Shown: positions 15,541 through 23,221 of the stretch, piece by piece | Numbering within the stretch: the stretch's first letter is position 1 | How the letters are laid out: every line of letters starts with the position of its first letter | Source: FW021-bin31 sp964467635 | GTDB lineage: Bacteria; Bacteroidota; Bacteroidia; Chitinophagales; Chitinophagaceae | Direction: 5' to 3' | DNA: 34,034 nucleotides | NCBI GenBank assembly: GCA_964467635.1 | Contig: CAYXRN010000020.1 | Span: forward strand, 1-34,034 | Position numbers and translations under genes: made by a program | Notes under the pieces: generated by a model | Told to the model about the DNA's origin: nothing | Seen by the model: only the letters and a program-made list of their open reading frames with translations | The model's database searches: none

Positions 15541-17379
15541 TTGCCTGATACTATTCAATTATTGTCGGATCATGTAGCGAATCAGATCGCTGCCGGGGAG
15601 GTGATACAACGGCCGGCCTCAGCGGTGAAGGAACTGTTGGAAAATGCAGTGGATGCCGGTGCCACGGAGATAAAACTCCTCATTAAAGATGCGGGAAAGG
15701 AACTGGTGCAAGTCATTGACAACGGTTGCGGCATGAGCCGGGCGGATGCGCGTATGTGCTTTGAAAGGCATGCCACTTCCAAAATAGATAAGATAGACGA
15801 CCTTTTTCATATCCACACCATGGGATTCAGAGGAGAGGCGTTGGCTTCCATAGCCGCAGTAGCACAAGTGGAGTTGAAAAGCCGCAAAGCCGGTGAAGAG
15901 CTGGGGACTTACCTGGAGATCGAAAACAGCCGGATTAAGAAACAAGAGCCTTGTTCTTGTGCGCCGGGAACGAGCATTGCCATGAAAAATCTGTTTTTCA
16001 GTGTGCCGGCCCGCCGCAATTTTTTGAAACGCAATGCCACGGAAATGCGGCATATCGTAGAGGAGTTTATGCATGTCGCCCTGGCCTTCCCGAATATAGG
16101 GTTTGTACTGGAAGCCAACGGACAGGAGCTTTTCCATCTGACCACTGGTGCACTCAAGCAAAGGGTATTGCAGTTATTGGGGCAGCAATTTCAGAGCAAG
16201 CTGGTTACGGTGAGTGAAAAAACGGACTATATGAACATCACCGGTTTTGCAGGAAAGCCGGAAACCGCTAAAAAAACCAGGGGAGACCAGTACCTCTTTG
16301 TAAACAACCGCTACATCCGCAGTGGTTATCTCAATCATGCGGTTATGGGTGCTTTTTCGGATTTGATTCCCGCCGATCATTTCCCGCTGTATGTTTTGTT
16401 TCTTGAACTGGATGCCTCAAGGGTAGATATTAATGTACATCCTACCAAGCAAGAAATAAAATTTGAAGACGAAAAGATTATTTACGCTTTCGTTCAGTCT
16501 GCGATCAGACATGCGCTTGCGCAGTTCAGTATTACCCCTACTTTGGATTTTGAACTGGATCAAAACATCCAACAACTTCCCTCAGTCAGCCGGCCGTTTA
16601 CGGCGGCGCAAAAAGAAAAAACGACAGGTGGTGCGCTTTATCAGGGATTCACAAGACAACATCAGTCCCACGCTATTGGCGGCAGCGGCAATAACCTTAA
16701 ACATTGGAAGGAGTTTTTTCCGACAGGAGAGACGACTTTCCCGGCTCCGCAACCTGCTGTTGTCTCCGAAGAGGAAAAGCAGCCGGCCGGTCCGCCCATA
16801 GCGGTGGCTCAAACGCCGCGCAAACCACAGCAGATCCATGCCTGCTATATCCTGCAACAAATTAAATCAGGGTTTATTCTCCTTGATCAACAGGCTGCCC
16901 ATGAGCGTATTTTGTATGAGCGTTATCAACAGGCCTTTAAGGAACAGCCTTTGTCTTCTCAGCAATCCCTTTTTCCCGAAACACTGGAACTGTCGGCGCC
17001 GGACGCCGTCCTGCTGACCGAGATGCTGCCGGAGTTAAAAGTATTGGGGTACGAAGTACAACAGATCGGCAAACAGGCTTTTGCTGTCCATGGTGTTCCT
17101 TCGGACCTGGAAAGCGGTAATGAGAAACAATGTATTGAAGGGATGCTGGAACAGTTCAAGCACTTCAGTGCGGAACTTAAAGCGGATAAAAGAGAAAAAA
17201 TGATTAGCTCGCTGGCCAGACAACACGCCATTAAACCCGGGAAAACACTTAGTCCGGAGGAAATGCAGAATCTGATCGATCAGCTCTTTGCCTGTAAACA
17301 ACCCCAAACTAATCCGTCCGGACGTTTTACATTTATCTCCTTTAGAATGGAGGAGTTGGCTAAGATGTTCGGGCAGTAA
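15541..17379 (+). CDS. mutL: DNA mismatch repair protein MutL
   Basis: A 612-residue MutL that links mismatch recognition by MutS to strand incision. The N-terminal GHKL ATPase motifs are intact: VANQIAAGEVIQRPASAVKELLENAVDAGA, IDNGCGM, HATSKI, and MGFRGEALASIAAV. The linker (about 340-430) is Gln/Pro-rich. The C-terminal dimerisation and endonuclease domain has DQQAAHERILYE at 449-460 (consensus DQHAxxExxxxE, with Gln for His) and LFACKQPQTNPSGRF near the end. The start is TTG: an in-frame TAA lies at 15517, no ATG lies between, and the family start matches P-D-T-I-Q-L-L. A near-match -7 box (TAATTTTA, 15517-15524) precedes it. Confidence 0.95.
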   Translation: MPDTIQLLSDHVANQIAAGEVIQRPASAVKELLENAVDAGATEIKLLIKDAGKELVQVIDNGCGMSRADARMCFERHATSKIDKIDDLFHIHTMGFRGEALASIAAVAQVELKSRKAGEELGTYLEIENSRIKKQEPCSCAPGTSIAMKNLFFSVPARRNFLKRNATEMRHIVEEFMHVALAFPNIGFVLEANGQELFHLTTGALKQRVLQLLGQQFQSKLVTVSEKTDYMNITGFAGKPETAKKTRGDQYLFVNNRYIRSGYLNHAVMGAFSDLIPADHFPLYVLFLELDASRVDINVHPTKQEIKFEDEKIIYAFVQSAIRHALAQFSITPTLDFELDQNIQQLPSVSRPFTAAQKEKTTGGALYQGFTRQHQSHAIGGSGNNLKHWKEFFPTGETTFPAPQPAVVSEEEKQPAGPPIAVAQTPRKPQQIHACYILQQIKSGFILLDQQAAHERILYERYQQAFKEQPLSSQQSLFPETLELSAPDAVLLTEMLPELKVLGYEVQQIGKQAFAVHGVPSDLESGNEKQCIEGMLEQFKHFSAELKADKREKMISSLARQHAIKPGKTLSPEEMQNLIDQLFACKQPQTNPSGRFTFISFRMEELAKMFGQ

Positions 17380-17384
17380 GCGCT

Positions 17385-17401
17385 TCTGCAGGACCTGCAG
17401 A
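17385..17401. repeat. Perfect 17-base palindrome between mutL and the carbonic anhydrase gene
   Basis: TCTGCAGG (17385-17392), a central A, and CCTGCAGA (17394-17401) form a perfect inverted repeat 6 bases after the mutL stop. There is no T-run, so a simple intrinsic terminator is unlikely. It could be a protein-binding site or chance. Confidence 0.4.
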
Positions 17402-17503
17402 CCGGGTCTATGGAAACAGCTTTCAAAAATGTAGCAGTAGTAAAAAGACGAAGCATTGTAACTTATTTAGAGCAACCTCTATTTTCACCATCAAACGCAT
17501 CTT

Positions 17504-18016
17504 ATGGCCATAATCCTTTCGGTAAAGAATATGTTTCCTGAGATGGGCGCGCGTTGTTTTCTCGCGCCCAATGCCACCCTTGTGGGCGATGTACGCATGG
17601 GCGATGATTGCAGTGTCTGGTTCAATGCGGTAATCCGGGGCGATGTCAATAGCATCCGCATGGGAAATAAAGTAAATGTACAGGATGGCGCTGTTATTCA
17701 TTGTACCTATCAGAAGACAAAAACAACGATTGGCGATAATGTTTCCATCGGGCACAATGCCATTGTACACGGGTGTACCCTGGCCGATAATGTGTTAATC
17801 GGCATGGGGGCCATTGTAATGGACCATGCCGTTATCGGCACGGGGGCCATTATAGCGGCAGGCGCTGTGATCCTCGAAAACACGGAGGTGGCCCCGGGCA
17901 GCATCTATGCCGGTGTGCCTGCAAGGAAGGTAAAGGACGTGAGCCCCGAATTAAAAAAAGGAGAGATAGAACGCATTGCGAACAACTATGTGGAATATGC
18001 CCGGTGGTTTAAATAG
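17504..18016 (+). CDS. Gamma carbonic anhydrase family protein
   Basis: A 170-residue left-handed beta-helix (hexapeptide repeat) protein of the gamma-carbonic anhydrase/YrdA/PaaY group, expected to form trimers. The three zinc-ligand histidines are in place: His66 in GAVIHC, and His84 and His89 in SIGHNAIVHGC. Family blocks SVWFNAVIRGDVNSIRMG and NVQDGAVIH are intact, and the protein ends in the usual C-terminal helix. Many homologs have not been shown to hydrate CO2, so enzyme activity is likely but not certain. Its last 8 bases overlap the end of the convergent helicase gene. Confidence 0.9.
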   Translation: MAIILSVKNMFPEMGARCFLAPNATLVGDVRMGDDCSVWFNAVIRGDVNSIRMGNKVNVQDGAVIHCTYQKTKTTIGDNVSIGHNAIVHGCTLADNVLIGMGAIVMDHAVIGTGAIIAAGAVILENTEVAPGSIYAGVPARKVKDVSPELKKGEIERIANNYVEYARWFK

Positions 18017-19865
18017 GCAGTTTAAACCGCATGACGACCTCTCCGGTCTCCTTGTCTATTTCTACCTTCTTGTTTTCCAGGCCAACTTCCTTTCCCGTCG
18101 TCATTTTTAATAAACCGGAGAGGAACTCCATGCCGTGGTTCAGCACCCCTTCCATCGCCGCTGTTTGGGAAGGCGCTTGCTGCGGACCAGCCTTTTCTAT
18201 TGGTTCCGCTTCCTTGTCCGAGGCTGTTTCTTCTTCGTTGATTAATTCATTGATGACGGCCGTCTCCCCGGAAACCGTCTGGCTTTCTCCGGTCTCCTGT
18301 TCGGGTTGTACGATTATTCCATCCATAGCCTCCTGCAGTTCCGTCAGGAACTGTGCTCGTCCGGCGGCGGAAAAATCTACCTCATCCAGCCCCTTATCGC
18401 TTAGTACACTATCAAACAGGTTTTGTTTCAGGTTGAGCCCTGAGGCGATTCTCATTTCAATAGAGTTGCGGGCGAGCAGGTTGATGACCGTAAGCTGCTT
18501 GCTTGTTTGTCCCAGCCGGTCTATCCGCCCTATCCGTTGATTTTTCTTCGCCGGATTCCAGGGAAGTTCAAAGTTAATGACCGTATCGGCGACTTGGAGA
18601 TTCAGTCCGCTCCCCCCGGCTTCGGAAGAAAGAAACACGTTGCAAGCAGGATCGCTCTCAAATTTTTGGATGAGTTGATGCCGATGTTTTACCGCTACCT
18701 TCCCAGTGAGTTGCGCGTAACCGATTTTGTTTTTACGGAGCATTTCCCCAATCAGGTTCAGCATGGTGACCCATTCGGAGAAAATGATGATTTTTTGCCG
18801 GCCTTTTTTTACATCTAATTTTTCAAGAAGAATGTGCTTTAGTTCTTCCAACTTGGGAGAACGATACGTCTCCTTGTCAATGAGATAGGTGCTGTCGCAT
18901 GCCATCCGCATGTTGTTTAACAACAACATGAGTTTTTGCCAGTCATAAGGGGATATATATTTTTTCCTTAAAATAGCGGCTACCCCGGAAGCAAAAGAAT
19001 TGTGATACTCTGCCTGATCCGGATGCAAAGTGACCGGAACGGTCACCTCGGTTACGTGAGGCAGTTCTTTGAGCACGTTTCTCTTCTCCCTCCTTAACAA
19101 AATGGGTTTGAGCCGCTCGTTAAGTTCTTGCAGGTTGTAGTAGCCTACGATCTTATCTTTCTTATTGGCGTCAAAATAACAATGTTGATAGGAAAACTCC
19201 CACAGGGGCGTCAGAAAATCCCGGTCTACGAACTGCATGACGGCATACAGGTCGATCAGGCGGTTTTCAATAGGCGTACCAGTGATAACCAGCGCGTGTT
19301 TTTTACGGAGTTTCCTGATATTTTGCGCGGTAACGGAGGAATAATTTTTGATGCGTTGGGCTTCATCGAGAATGATAAAATCAATATCCATTTTGTTGAT
19401 AGCGACCGCGTCCCGTAAAACGGTTTCATAATTGACAATGAGAAAGTAGGCGGTCGTTTGTTGATAGAGCAGCTCCCGTTCCTCCGGGAAACCCTGTACG
19501 ACAACGGCCTGTTCGTCAGAAAACTTTTCTATTTCCTGTTGCCATTGCTCTTTTAAGGAGGCGGGGCAGACGATGAGGCATTTTTTAAAACCAAAGAGTT
19601 CTTTTTTCATAACCGCGGTGCCTATCGCCTGAAGCGTCTTTCCCAGTCCCATATCATCGGCAATGATGGCTCCTTTACGGAAAGTGGCAAACTGTACCCC
19701 TTCTTTCTGATAGGGGAGGAATTTGGCCTTCAACAAGGAAAAGTCCAGTTTTTCCGTTTTTCTTACGGTTTCCAGCATTTCTTCGTCCCATGCCTTTTGT
19801 ACTTTTTCCTCTACCTCCGGCCTGATCTTGATTTTAGGAATTCCCCGGGCATCACGAATAAACAA
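18009..19865 (-). CDS. SNF2-family helicase, ATPase part (second half of a split gene)
   Basis: A 618-residue frame carrying the whole SNF2/RapA-type motor. Motif I is ADDMGLGKT, motif II LDEAQ, motif III TGTPIENR, motif V SSEAGGSGLNLQ and motif VI QRIGRIDRLGQ. A low-complexity acidic tail (EQETGESQTVSGETAV onward) ends the protein. Such proteins use ATP to translocate on duplex DNA or to remodel DNA-protein complexes. The only formal start is TTG 19865. The frame is open upstream to 19928 and beyond, and reads LITKHFGKRHFIEEQRVKDFL before it, but contains no ATG or GTG until well inside the domain. This suggests it is not independently initiated but reached from the upstream frame at the A_AAA_AAT site. 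Confidence 0.85.
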   Translation of the reverse strand: MFIRDARGIPKIKIRPEVEEKVQKAWDEEMLETVRKTEKLDFSLLKAKFLPYQKEGVQFATFRKGAIIADDMGLGKTLQAIGTAVMKKELFGFKKCLIVCPASLKEQWQQEIEKFSDEQAVVVQGFPEERELLYQQTTAYFLIVNYETVLRDAVAINKMDIDFIILDEAQRIKNYSSVTAQNIRKLRKKHALVITGTPIENRLIDLYAVMQFVDRDFLTPLWEFSYQHCYFDANKKDKIVGYYNLQELNERLKPILLRREKRNVLKELPHVTEVTVPVTLHPDQAEYHNSFASGVAAILRKKYISPYDWQKLMLLLNNMRMACDSTYLIDKETYRSPKLEELKHILLEKLDVKKGRQKIIIFSEWVTMLNLIGEMLRKNKIGYAQLTGKVAVKHRHQLIQKFESDPACNVFLSSEAGGSGLNLQVADTVINFELPWNPAKKNQRIGRIDRLGQTSKQLTVINLLARNSIEMRIASGLNLKQNLFDSVLSDKGLDEVDFSAAGRAQFLTELQEAMDGIIVQPEQETGESQTVSGETAVINELINEEETASDKEAEPIEKAGPQQAPSQTAAMEGVLNHGMEFLSGLLKMTTGKEVGLENKKVEIDKETGEVVMRFKLPI

Positions 19866-19924
19866 CAGGAAGTCCTTAACCCGCTGTTCCTCGATAAAAT
19901 GGCGCTTACCGAAATGTTTAGTTA

Positions 19925-20641
19925 TTAATTTTTTGCTTTTGGGTTCATCTTGTCCGGATAAAACCAGGTGATGCGATAGTCGTTTAAAGGATCCAGGAAA
20001 ATTTCGATAAATGGATATTGTTTATTTAGCCTGTTGAAGGTTCTTTTCTTTGATTTTAACGCGTTAAAAGCGTACATGATATGTTTGGTGGTTCCCAGCT
20101 TGTTGGTTTGGAGATCCGGATTGTCAATGTAGCCGGTTTCATTTTCGAAGTCCCTCAGGGTGATTTTGTATGAAATTCCTTTTTCGTTGATGAGGGTGTG
20201 TTCCCCATAAATATTATCCGCAAATTTGATTTTATAACTTGCTTTGCCGGCCTTTTCTTTACGCTCCTCGAGTACCCTTTTCATCATGCCTTCCCGGGTA
20301 TAGGTTCTTCCTTCGGGGTGCAACTGCGGCGCTGTGTTTTTCAGTTCTTCTTGCACCTGCAATAAAGCGGCGATGCCCCAACTGCTCCAGTCTAAGGCTT
20401 TCTTTTTTTGAAAGCAGTACCAATCGGTCCCGTCCGTTTCAATTCTTAACTCTACGGCTTCTTCATCCGGGACATCCACCAGGACTTCCCACCGGTTCGT
20501 TCCATGGGTGAGTATTTGACAACAGCAGAGCAGATACATCTTCTCTCCTTTTGCATAACTGTCTTTGATGTCTGGGGAGTCTTTCAGTGTCTTCAGAAAA
20601 TCTGCTATTCTTTCACTGACCGGTGTCGTGTTTTCTTCCAT
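19925..20641 (-). CDS. N-terminal part of the SNF2-family helicase (first half of a split gene)
   Basis: A 238-residue frame starting at ATG 20641, with no signal peptide or membrane segment. It contains a Glu/Lys-rich middle and the block NLYGEHTL-type turn (DNIYGEHTLINEKG), then LGTTKHIMYAFNALK and YPFIEIFLDPLNDYRITWFYP. It ends KMNPKAKN followed by two TAA stops. It lies directly upstream of, and in a different frame from, the SNF2 motor. The segment beyond the stop in the motor frame continues naturally, so the two are probably one 877-residue protein. Taken alone it has no recognised domain. It diverges from the GntR gene. Confidence 0.75.
   Translation of the reverse strand: MEENTTPVSERIADFLKTLKDSPDIKDSYAKGEKMYLLCCCQILTHGTNRWEVLVDVPDEEAVELRIETDGTDWYCFQKKKALDWSSWGIAALLQVQEELKNTAPQLHPEGRTYTREGMMKRVLEERKEKAGKASYKIKFADNIYGEHTLINEKGISYKITLRDFENETGYIDNPDLQTNKLGTTKHIMYAFNALKSKKRTFNRLNKQYPFIEIFLDPLNDYRITWFYPDKMNPKAKN
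19928..19934 (-). other. Candidate -1 slippery heptamer A_AAA_AAT at the helicase frame break
   Basis: In the upstream frame the codons are GCA AAA AAT TAA TAA. The seven bases A_AAA_AAT fit the X_XXY_YYZ form used in -1 frameshifting. A -1 slip after AAT continues TTA ATA ACT AAA CAT (LITKH) straight into the SNF2 frame. No strong stimulatory stem-loop is seen within about 10 bases downstream. One extra A in the six-A run would give the same join. Confidence 0.5.
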
Positions 20642-20669
20642 TTAGCCTCTTTTTTTAAGTGTAAAATTA

Positions 20670-20681
20670 GGCAATATTGCC
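20670..20681. promoter_or_regulatory. 12-base palindrome, possible operator of the GntR gene
   Basis: GGCAATATTGCC is its own reverse complement. A second inverted repeat, TTGTT (20693-20697) and AACAA (20703-20707), lies just downstream. Both are in the divergent space between the helicase and the GntR regulator, upstream of its -7 box, a place where an autoregulatory operator would be expected. Confidence 0.4.
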
Positions 20682-20711
20682 GGGTTTGCCACTTGTTTTC
20701 CGAACAAATGC

Positions 20712-20719
20712 TATGTTTG
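20712..20719 (+). promoter_or_regulatory. -7 box for the GntR regulator
   Basis: TATGTTTG matches TAnnTTTG and lies 18 bases before ATG 20738. Upstream, TTTG (20685-20688) at 23 bases or TTG (20693-20695) at 16 bases could serve as the -33 element. This supports the ATG at 20738 rather than the frame start at 20504, which lies inside the divergent gene. Confidence 0.55.
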
Positions 20720-20737
20720 CACATATTTATAATTATT

Positions 20738-21463
20738 ATGAATCTGCAAATTAACCACAGCAGCGATCTTCCACTACATGCACAGGTAGAACAGGTATTG
20801 CGCAAGCTGATCGGGCAGGCTGCTTATAAAAAAGGCAAACCCCTTCCCAAGGAAGTAGAGTTGGCCAATCGCTTTGGGGTATCAAGAAATACCGTCCGGC
20901 AGGCGACCAACAAGCTGGAAAATGAGGGACTGATTACCCGAAAAAAGGGCGTAGGTACGTTTGTGACTTCCCACGGGCTGTCCACCCAGTTAAGTCATTG
21001 GCACAGCTTTACACTGGAAATGCTGGAGAAGGGCATTGCTTTTGAAAACAGAGAGGTTACCGCGTCCCGGGTAAAAGCGGATGAAAAATTATCAAGGTTT
21101 TTTCGCATCCGAAAAGGCACTAAAATATTAGCCTTAAAACGGCTCAGGGCAGTTGAGGGGGAACCGGTAGTTTATTTTGAGAGTTTTTTTCATCCGAGGA
21201 TTGCACTGAGCGAAGAAGAAGATTTTAATCAGCCCCTCTACCAGCTTTTGGAAGAAAAATTTGGTGTGGTAGTTGTGCGTTCCAATGAACATATCCGTGC
21301 GCAGCTCGCCGGGACCATGGCTAAAAAGCTAAAGTTGTCCTCCGGAGACCCTATTCTGGTACGGGAACGTTTTGTCTTTGATCCAGGCGATCGCCCGGTA
21401 GAATATAATATCGGCTTTTACCGGGCCGATAAGTTTACTTATTCTATTGACATCAAGAAATAG
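20738..21463 (+). CDS. GntR-family transcriptional regulator with UTRA effector domain
   Basis: A 241-residue HutC-type regulator. Residues about 8-75 are the winged helix (LPKEVELANRFGVSRNTVRQATNKLENEGLITR and the wing KKGVGTFVT). Residues about 95-235 are a UTRA ligand-binding domain (LKRLRAVEGEPVVYFESFF, DPILVRERFVFDPGDRPVEYNIGFYRAD). UTRA regulators are usually repressors released by a small metabolite, here unknown. It is followed after 11 bases by gldG on the same strand, so the two are probably co-transcribed, and the upstream palindromes may be its own operator. Confidence 0.93.
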   Translation: MNLQINHSSDLPLHAQVEQVLRKLIGQAAYKKGKPLPKEVELANRFGVSRNTVRQATNKLENEGLITRKKGVGTFVTSHGLSTQLSHWHSFTLEMLEKGIAFENREVTASRVKADEKLSRFFRIRKGTKILALKRLRAVEGEPVVYFESFFHPRIALSEEEDFNQPLYQLLEEKFGVVVVRSNEHIRAQLAGTMAKKLKLSSGDPILVRERFVFDPGDRPVEYNIGFYRADKFTYSIDIKK

Positions 21464-21474
21464 CCGAAGCCTTT

Positions 21475-23187
21475 ATGAAAAAAGGGGCCCTTATAAAACG
21501 AAAACAGCTCAGAAACCTGCTGTTGTTTGTCATCGCATTGGTGATCATCAACGTGTTGTGTTCCGGCTTGTCTTATCGCATAGACCTGACCAGGGACCAC
21601 CGTTTTACGCTAACTCAACCAACCAAGGACCTGCTACAAAACCTGGACAGCGACGTAAAAATAAAAGTGTATCTGAAAGGGACGCACCTTCCCGCAGGTT
21701 TCCGTCATTTTGCTTCTGCTACAAAGGGGCTTTTAGAAGATTTCCGCCGGTATGCCCGCGGTCATTTACAATTTGAATTTGTCAACCCATTAGCGGGCGT
21801 GCCCGATGCAGCGAAAAGTAAAATAATAGATTCGTTGGCGTCCTTGGGAATAAGACCCTATAACGTCAAAGCCCAGCAAGACGCCACCGAAGGCGTGTCA
21901 ATACAACTGCTTTTTCCCGCCGCATTAATTGATTATAACGGACATAAGATGGGCGTTAACCTGTTACAGGCTCAACCCGGCAGCAGCCCCCAACAGTCAC
22001 TGAATCACTCTACCGCGCTTTTGGAATATAACTTTGCCCGTGCCATTGCCCTGCTGTCCCGCGGCGCTCCCCCGCAGGTGGCTTATCTCCTCGGAAACAG
22101 GGAGCCCCTGAACCCTTCCGTATATGATGCGCTTACTATACTTGACAACAGCTACCGCTTTGATACGCTTAACCTGCAACGTGTGCCTTTTATCCCGCTT
22201 CAATTTAAAGCAGTGGTTATTTTAGCGCCTTCACAGCCCTTTACCAAAGAAGAAAAACTCAAAATAGATCAATACCTGATGCAGGGCGGGAAGGTGCTCT
22301 GGGCGGTTCATTCTGTTCAGGCGTCAATGGACAGCCTCCGGCAACAGCCCTCTTTTCTGGCCTATGACAAAGGCTTGAACCTCGAAAACCTGCTGTTTAC
22401 CTATGGGGTACGGGTCAACCCCGATATCTTACAGGATATGCAGTGTTTTTCCGTTCCAGTAACGGTCGGCCATATTGGTGACCGCCCGCAGATACAACGG
22501 CTTCCCTGGGTCAACCAGCCGTTGCTGAACCCTGCTGCAGGGCATCCGATTACCAACAACATGGACCTTGTGCTCAGCAGTTTTCCAGGCTCCATAGACA
22601 CCACGCGTGTGACAGGGGTTCAAAAAACAATTTTGTTAACGACTTCGGCACATAGCAGGTCTGTCGCGACCCCTTTTCGGGTTTCTCTGGAAGAAGTGAA
22701 AATAAAACCCGACCCACAGGCCTTTAGGGAAAATCATATTCCTGTAGCGGTATTACTCGAAGGAAGGTTTACTTCTGTTTTTAAAAACCGGTTGAGTGCC
22801 GAGGAATTAGATAGGCTTCAACGAAAATCAGGACATGCATATCGTTCTGGTAGCCAACCAACTAAGATGATCGTTGTTTCAGATCCCAATATATTTAAAA
22901 ATGAAGTATCTAAACAGGACGGGCCGCTACCCATGGGAATGGATCCTTATACCCGCCGGCTCTTTGCCAACAGAACGTTTTTTGAGAACTGCCTGACCTA
23001 TCTGACCGATACGACCGGAATTATGCTGGCCCGCAGCAAAGATTTCTCCCTTCGACTTTTGGATGGCGCCAAGGTAGAACAGCAGAAGGCCACCTGGCAG
23101 GTATTGAATTTTCTTGTTCCTTTTTGCTTTGTATTGTTGTTTGGCATGGTGTTTCAGTATGTGAGGAAGCGGCAGTTCGCTGCATAA
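21475..23187 (+). CDS. gldG: Gliding motility ABC transporter-associated protein GldG
   Basis: A 570-residue GldG homolog. One membrane helix near the N-terminus (about 12-32) precedes YRIDLTRDHRFTLTQPTKDLL, the standard opening of the family. The large periplasmic ABC_transp_aux region follows (about 190-460), with FKAVVILAPSQPFTKEEKLKIDQYLMQGG and MIVVSDPNIF. A final helix (about 540-562) ends in FQYVRKRQF. In Flavobacterium GldG works with GldF and the ATPase GldA, which are required for gliding. Here gldF is absent: the upstream neighbour, 11 bases away, is a GntR regulator. The ATPase and permease must lie elsewhere, or the protein has another partner. Confidence 0.88.
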   Translation: MKKGALIKRKQLRNLLLFVIALVIINVLCSGLSYRIDLTRDHRFTLTQPTKDLLQNLDSDVKIKVYLKGTHLPAGFRHFASATKGLLEDFRRYARGHLQFEFVNPLAGVPDAAKSKIIDSLASLGIRPYNVKAQQDATEGVSIQLLFPAALIDYNGHKMGVNLLQAQPGSSPQQSLNHSTALLEYNFARAIALLSRGAPPQVAYLLGNREPLNPSVYDALTILDNSYRFDTLNLQRVPFIPLQFKAVVILAPSQPFTKEEKLKIDQYLMQGGKVLWAVHSVQASMDSLRQQPSFLAYDKGLNLENLLFTYGVRVNPDILQDMQCFSVPVTVGHIGDRPQIQRLPWVNQPLLNPAAGHPITNNMDLVLSSFPGSIDTTRVTGVQKTILLTTSAHSRSVATPFRVSLEEVKIKPDPQAFRENHIPVAVLLEGRFTSVFKNRLSAEELDRLQRKSGHAYRSGSQPTKMIVVSDPNIFKNEVSKQDGPLPMGMDPYTRRLFANRTFFENCLTYLTDTTGIMLARSKDFSLRLLDGAKVEQQKATWQVLNFLVPFCFVLLFGMVFQYVRKRQFAA

Positions 23188-23221
23188 GGAAGCTGAAAGA
23201 CGCTTGCTTCTGTACAGCTGT

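Noticed and set aside
20504..20737. N-terminal extension of the GntR regulator frame
   Set aside because: It overlaps the divergent helicase gene and the -7 box. GntR proteins start just before the winged helix, as ATG 20738 provides.
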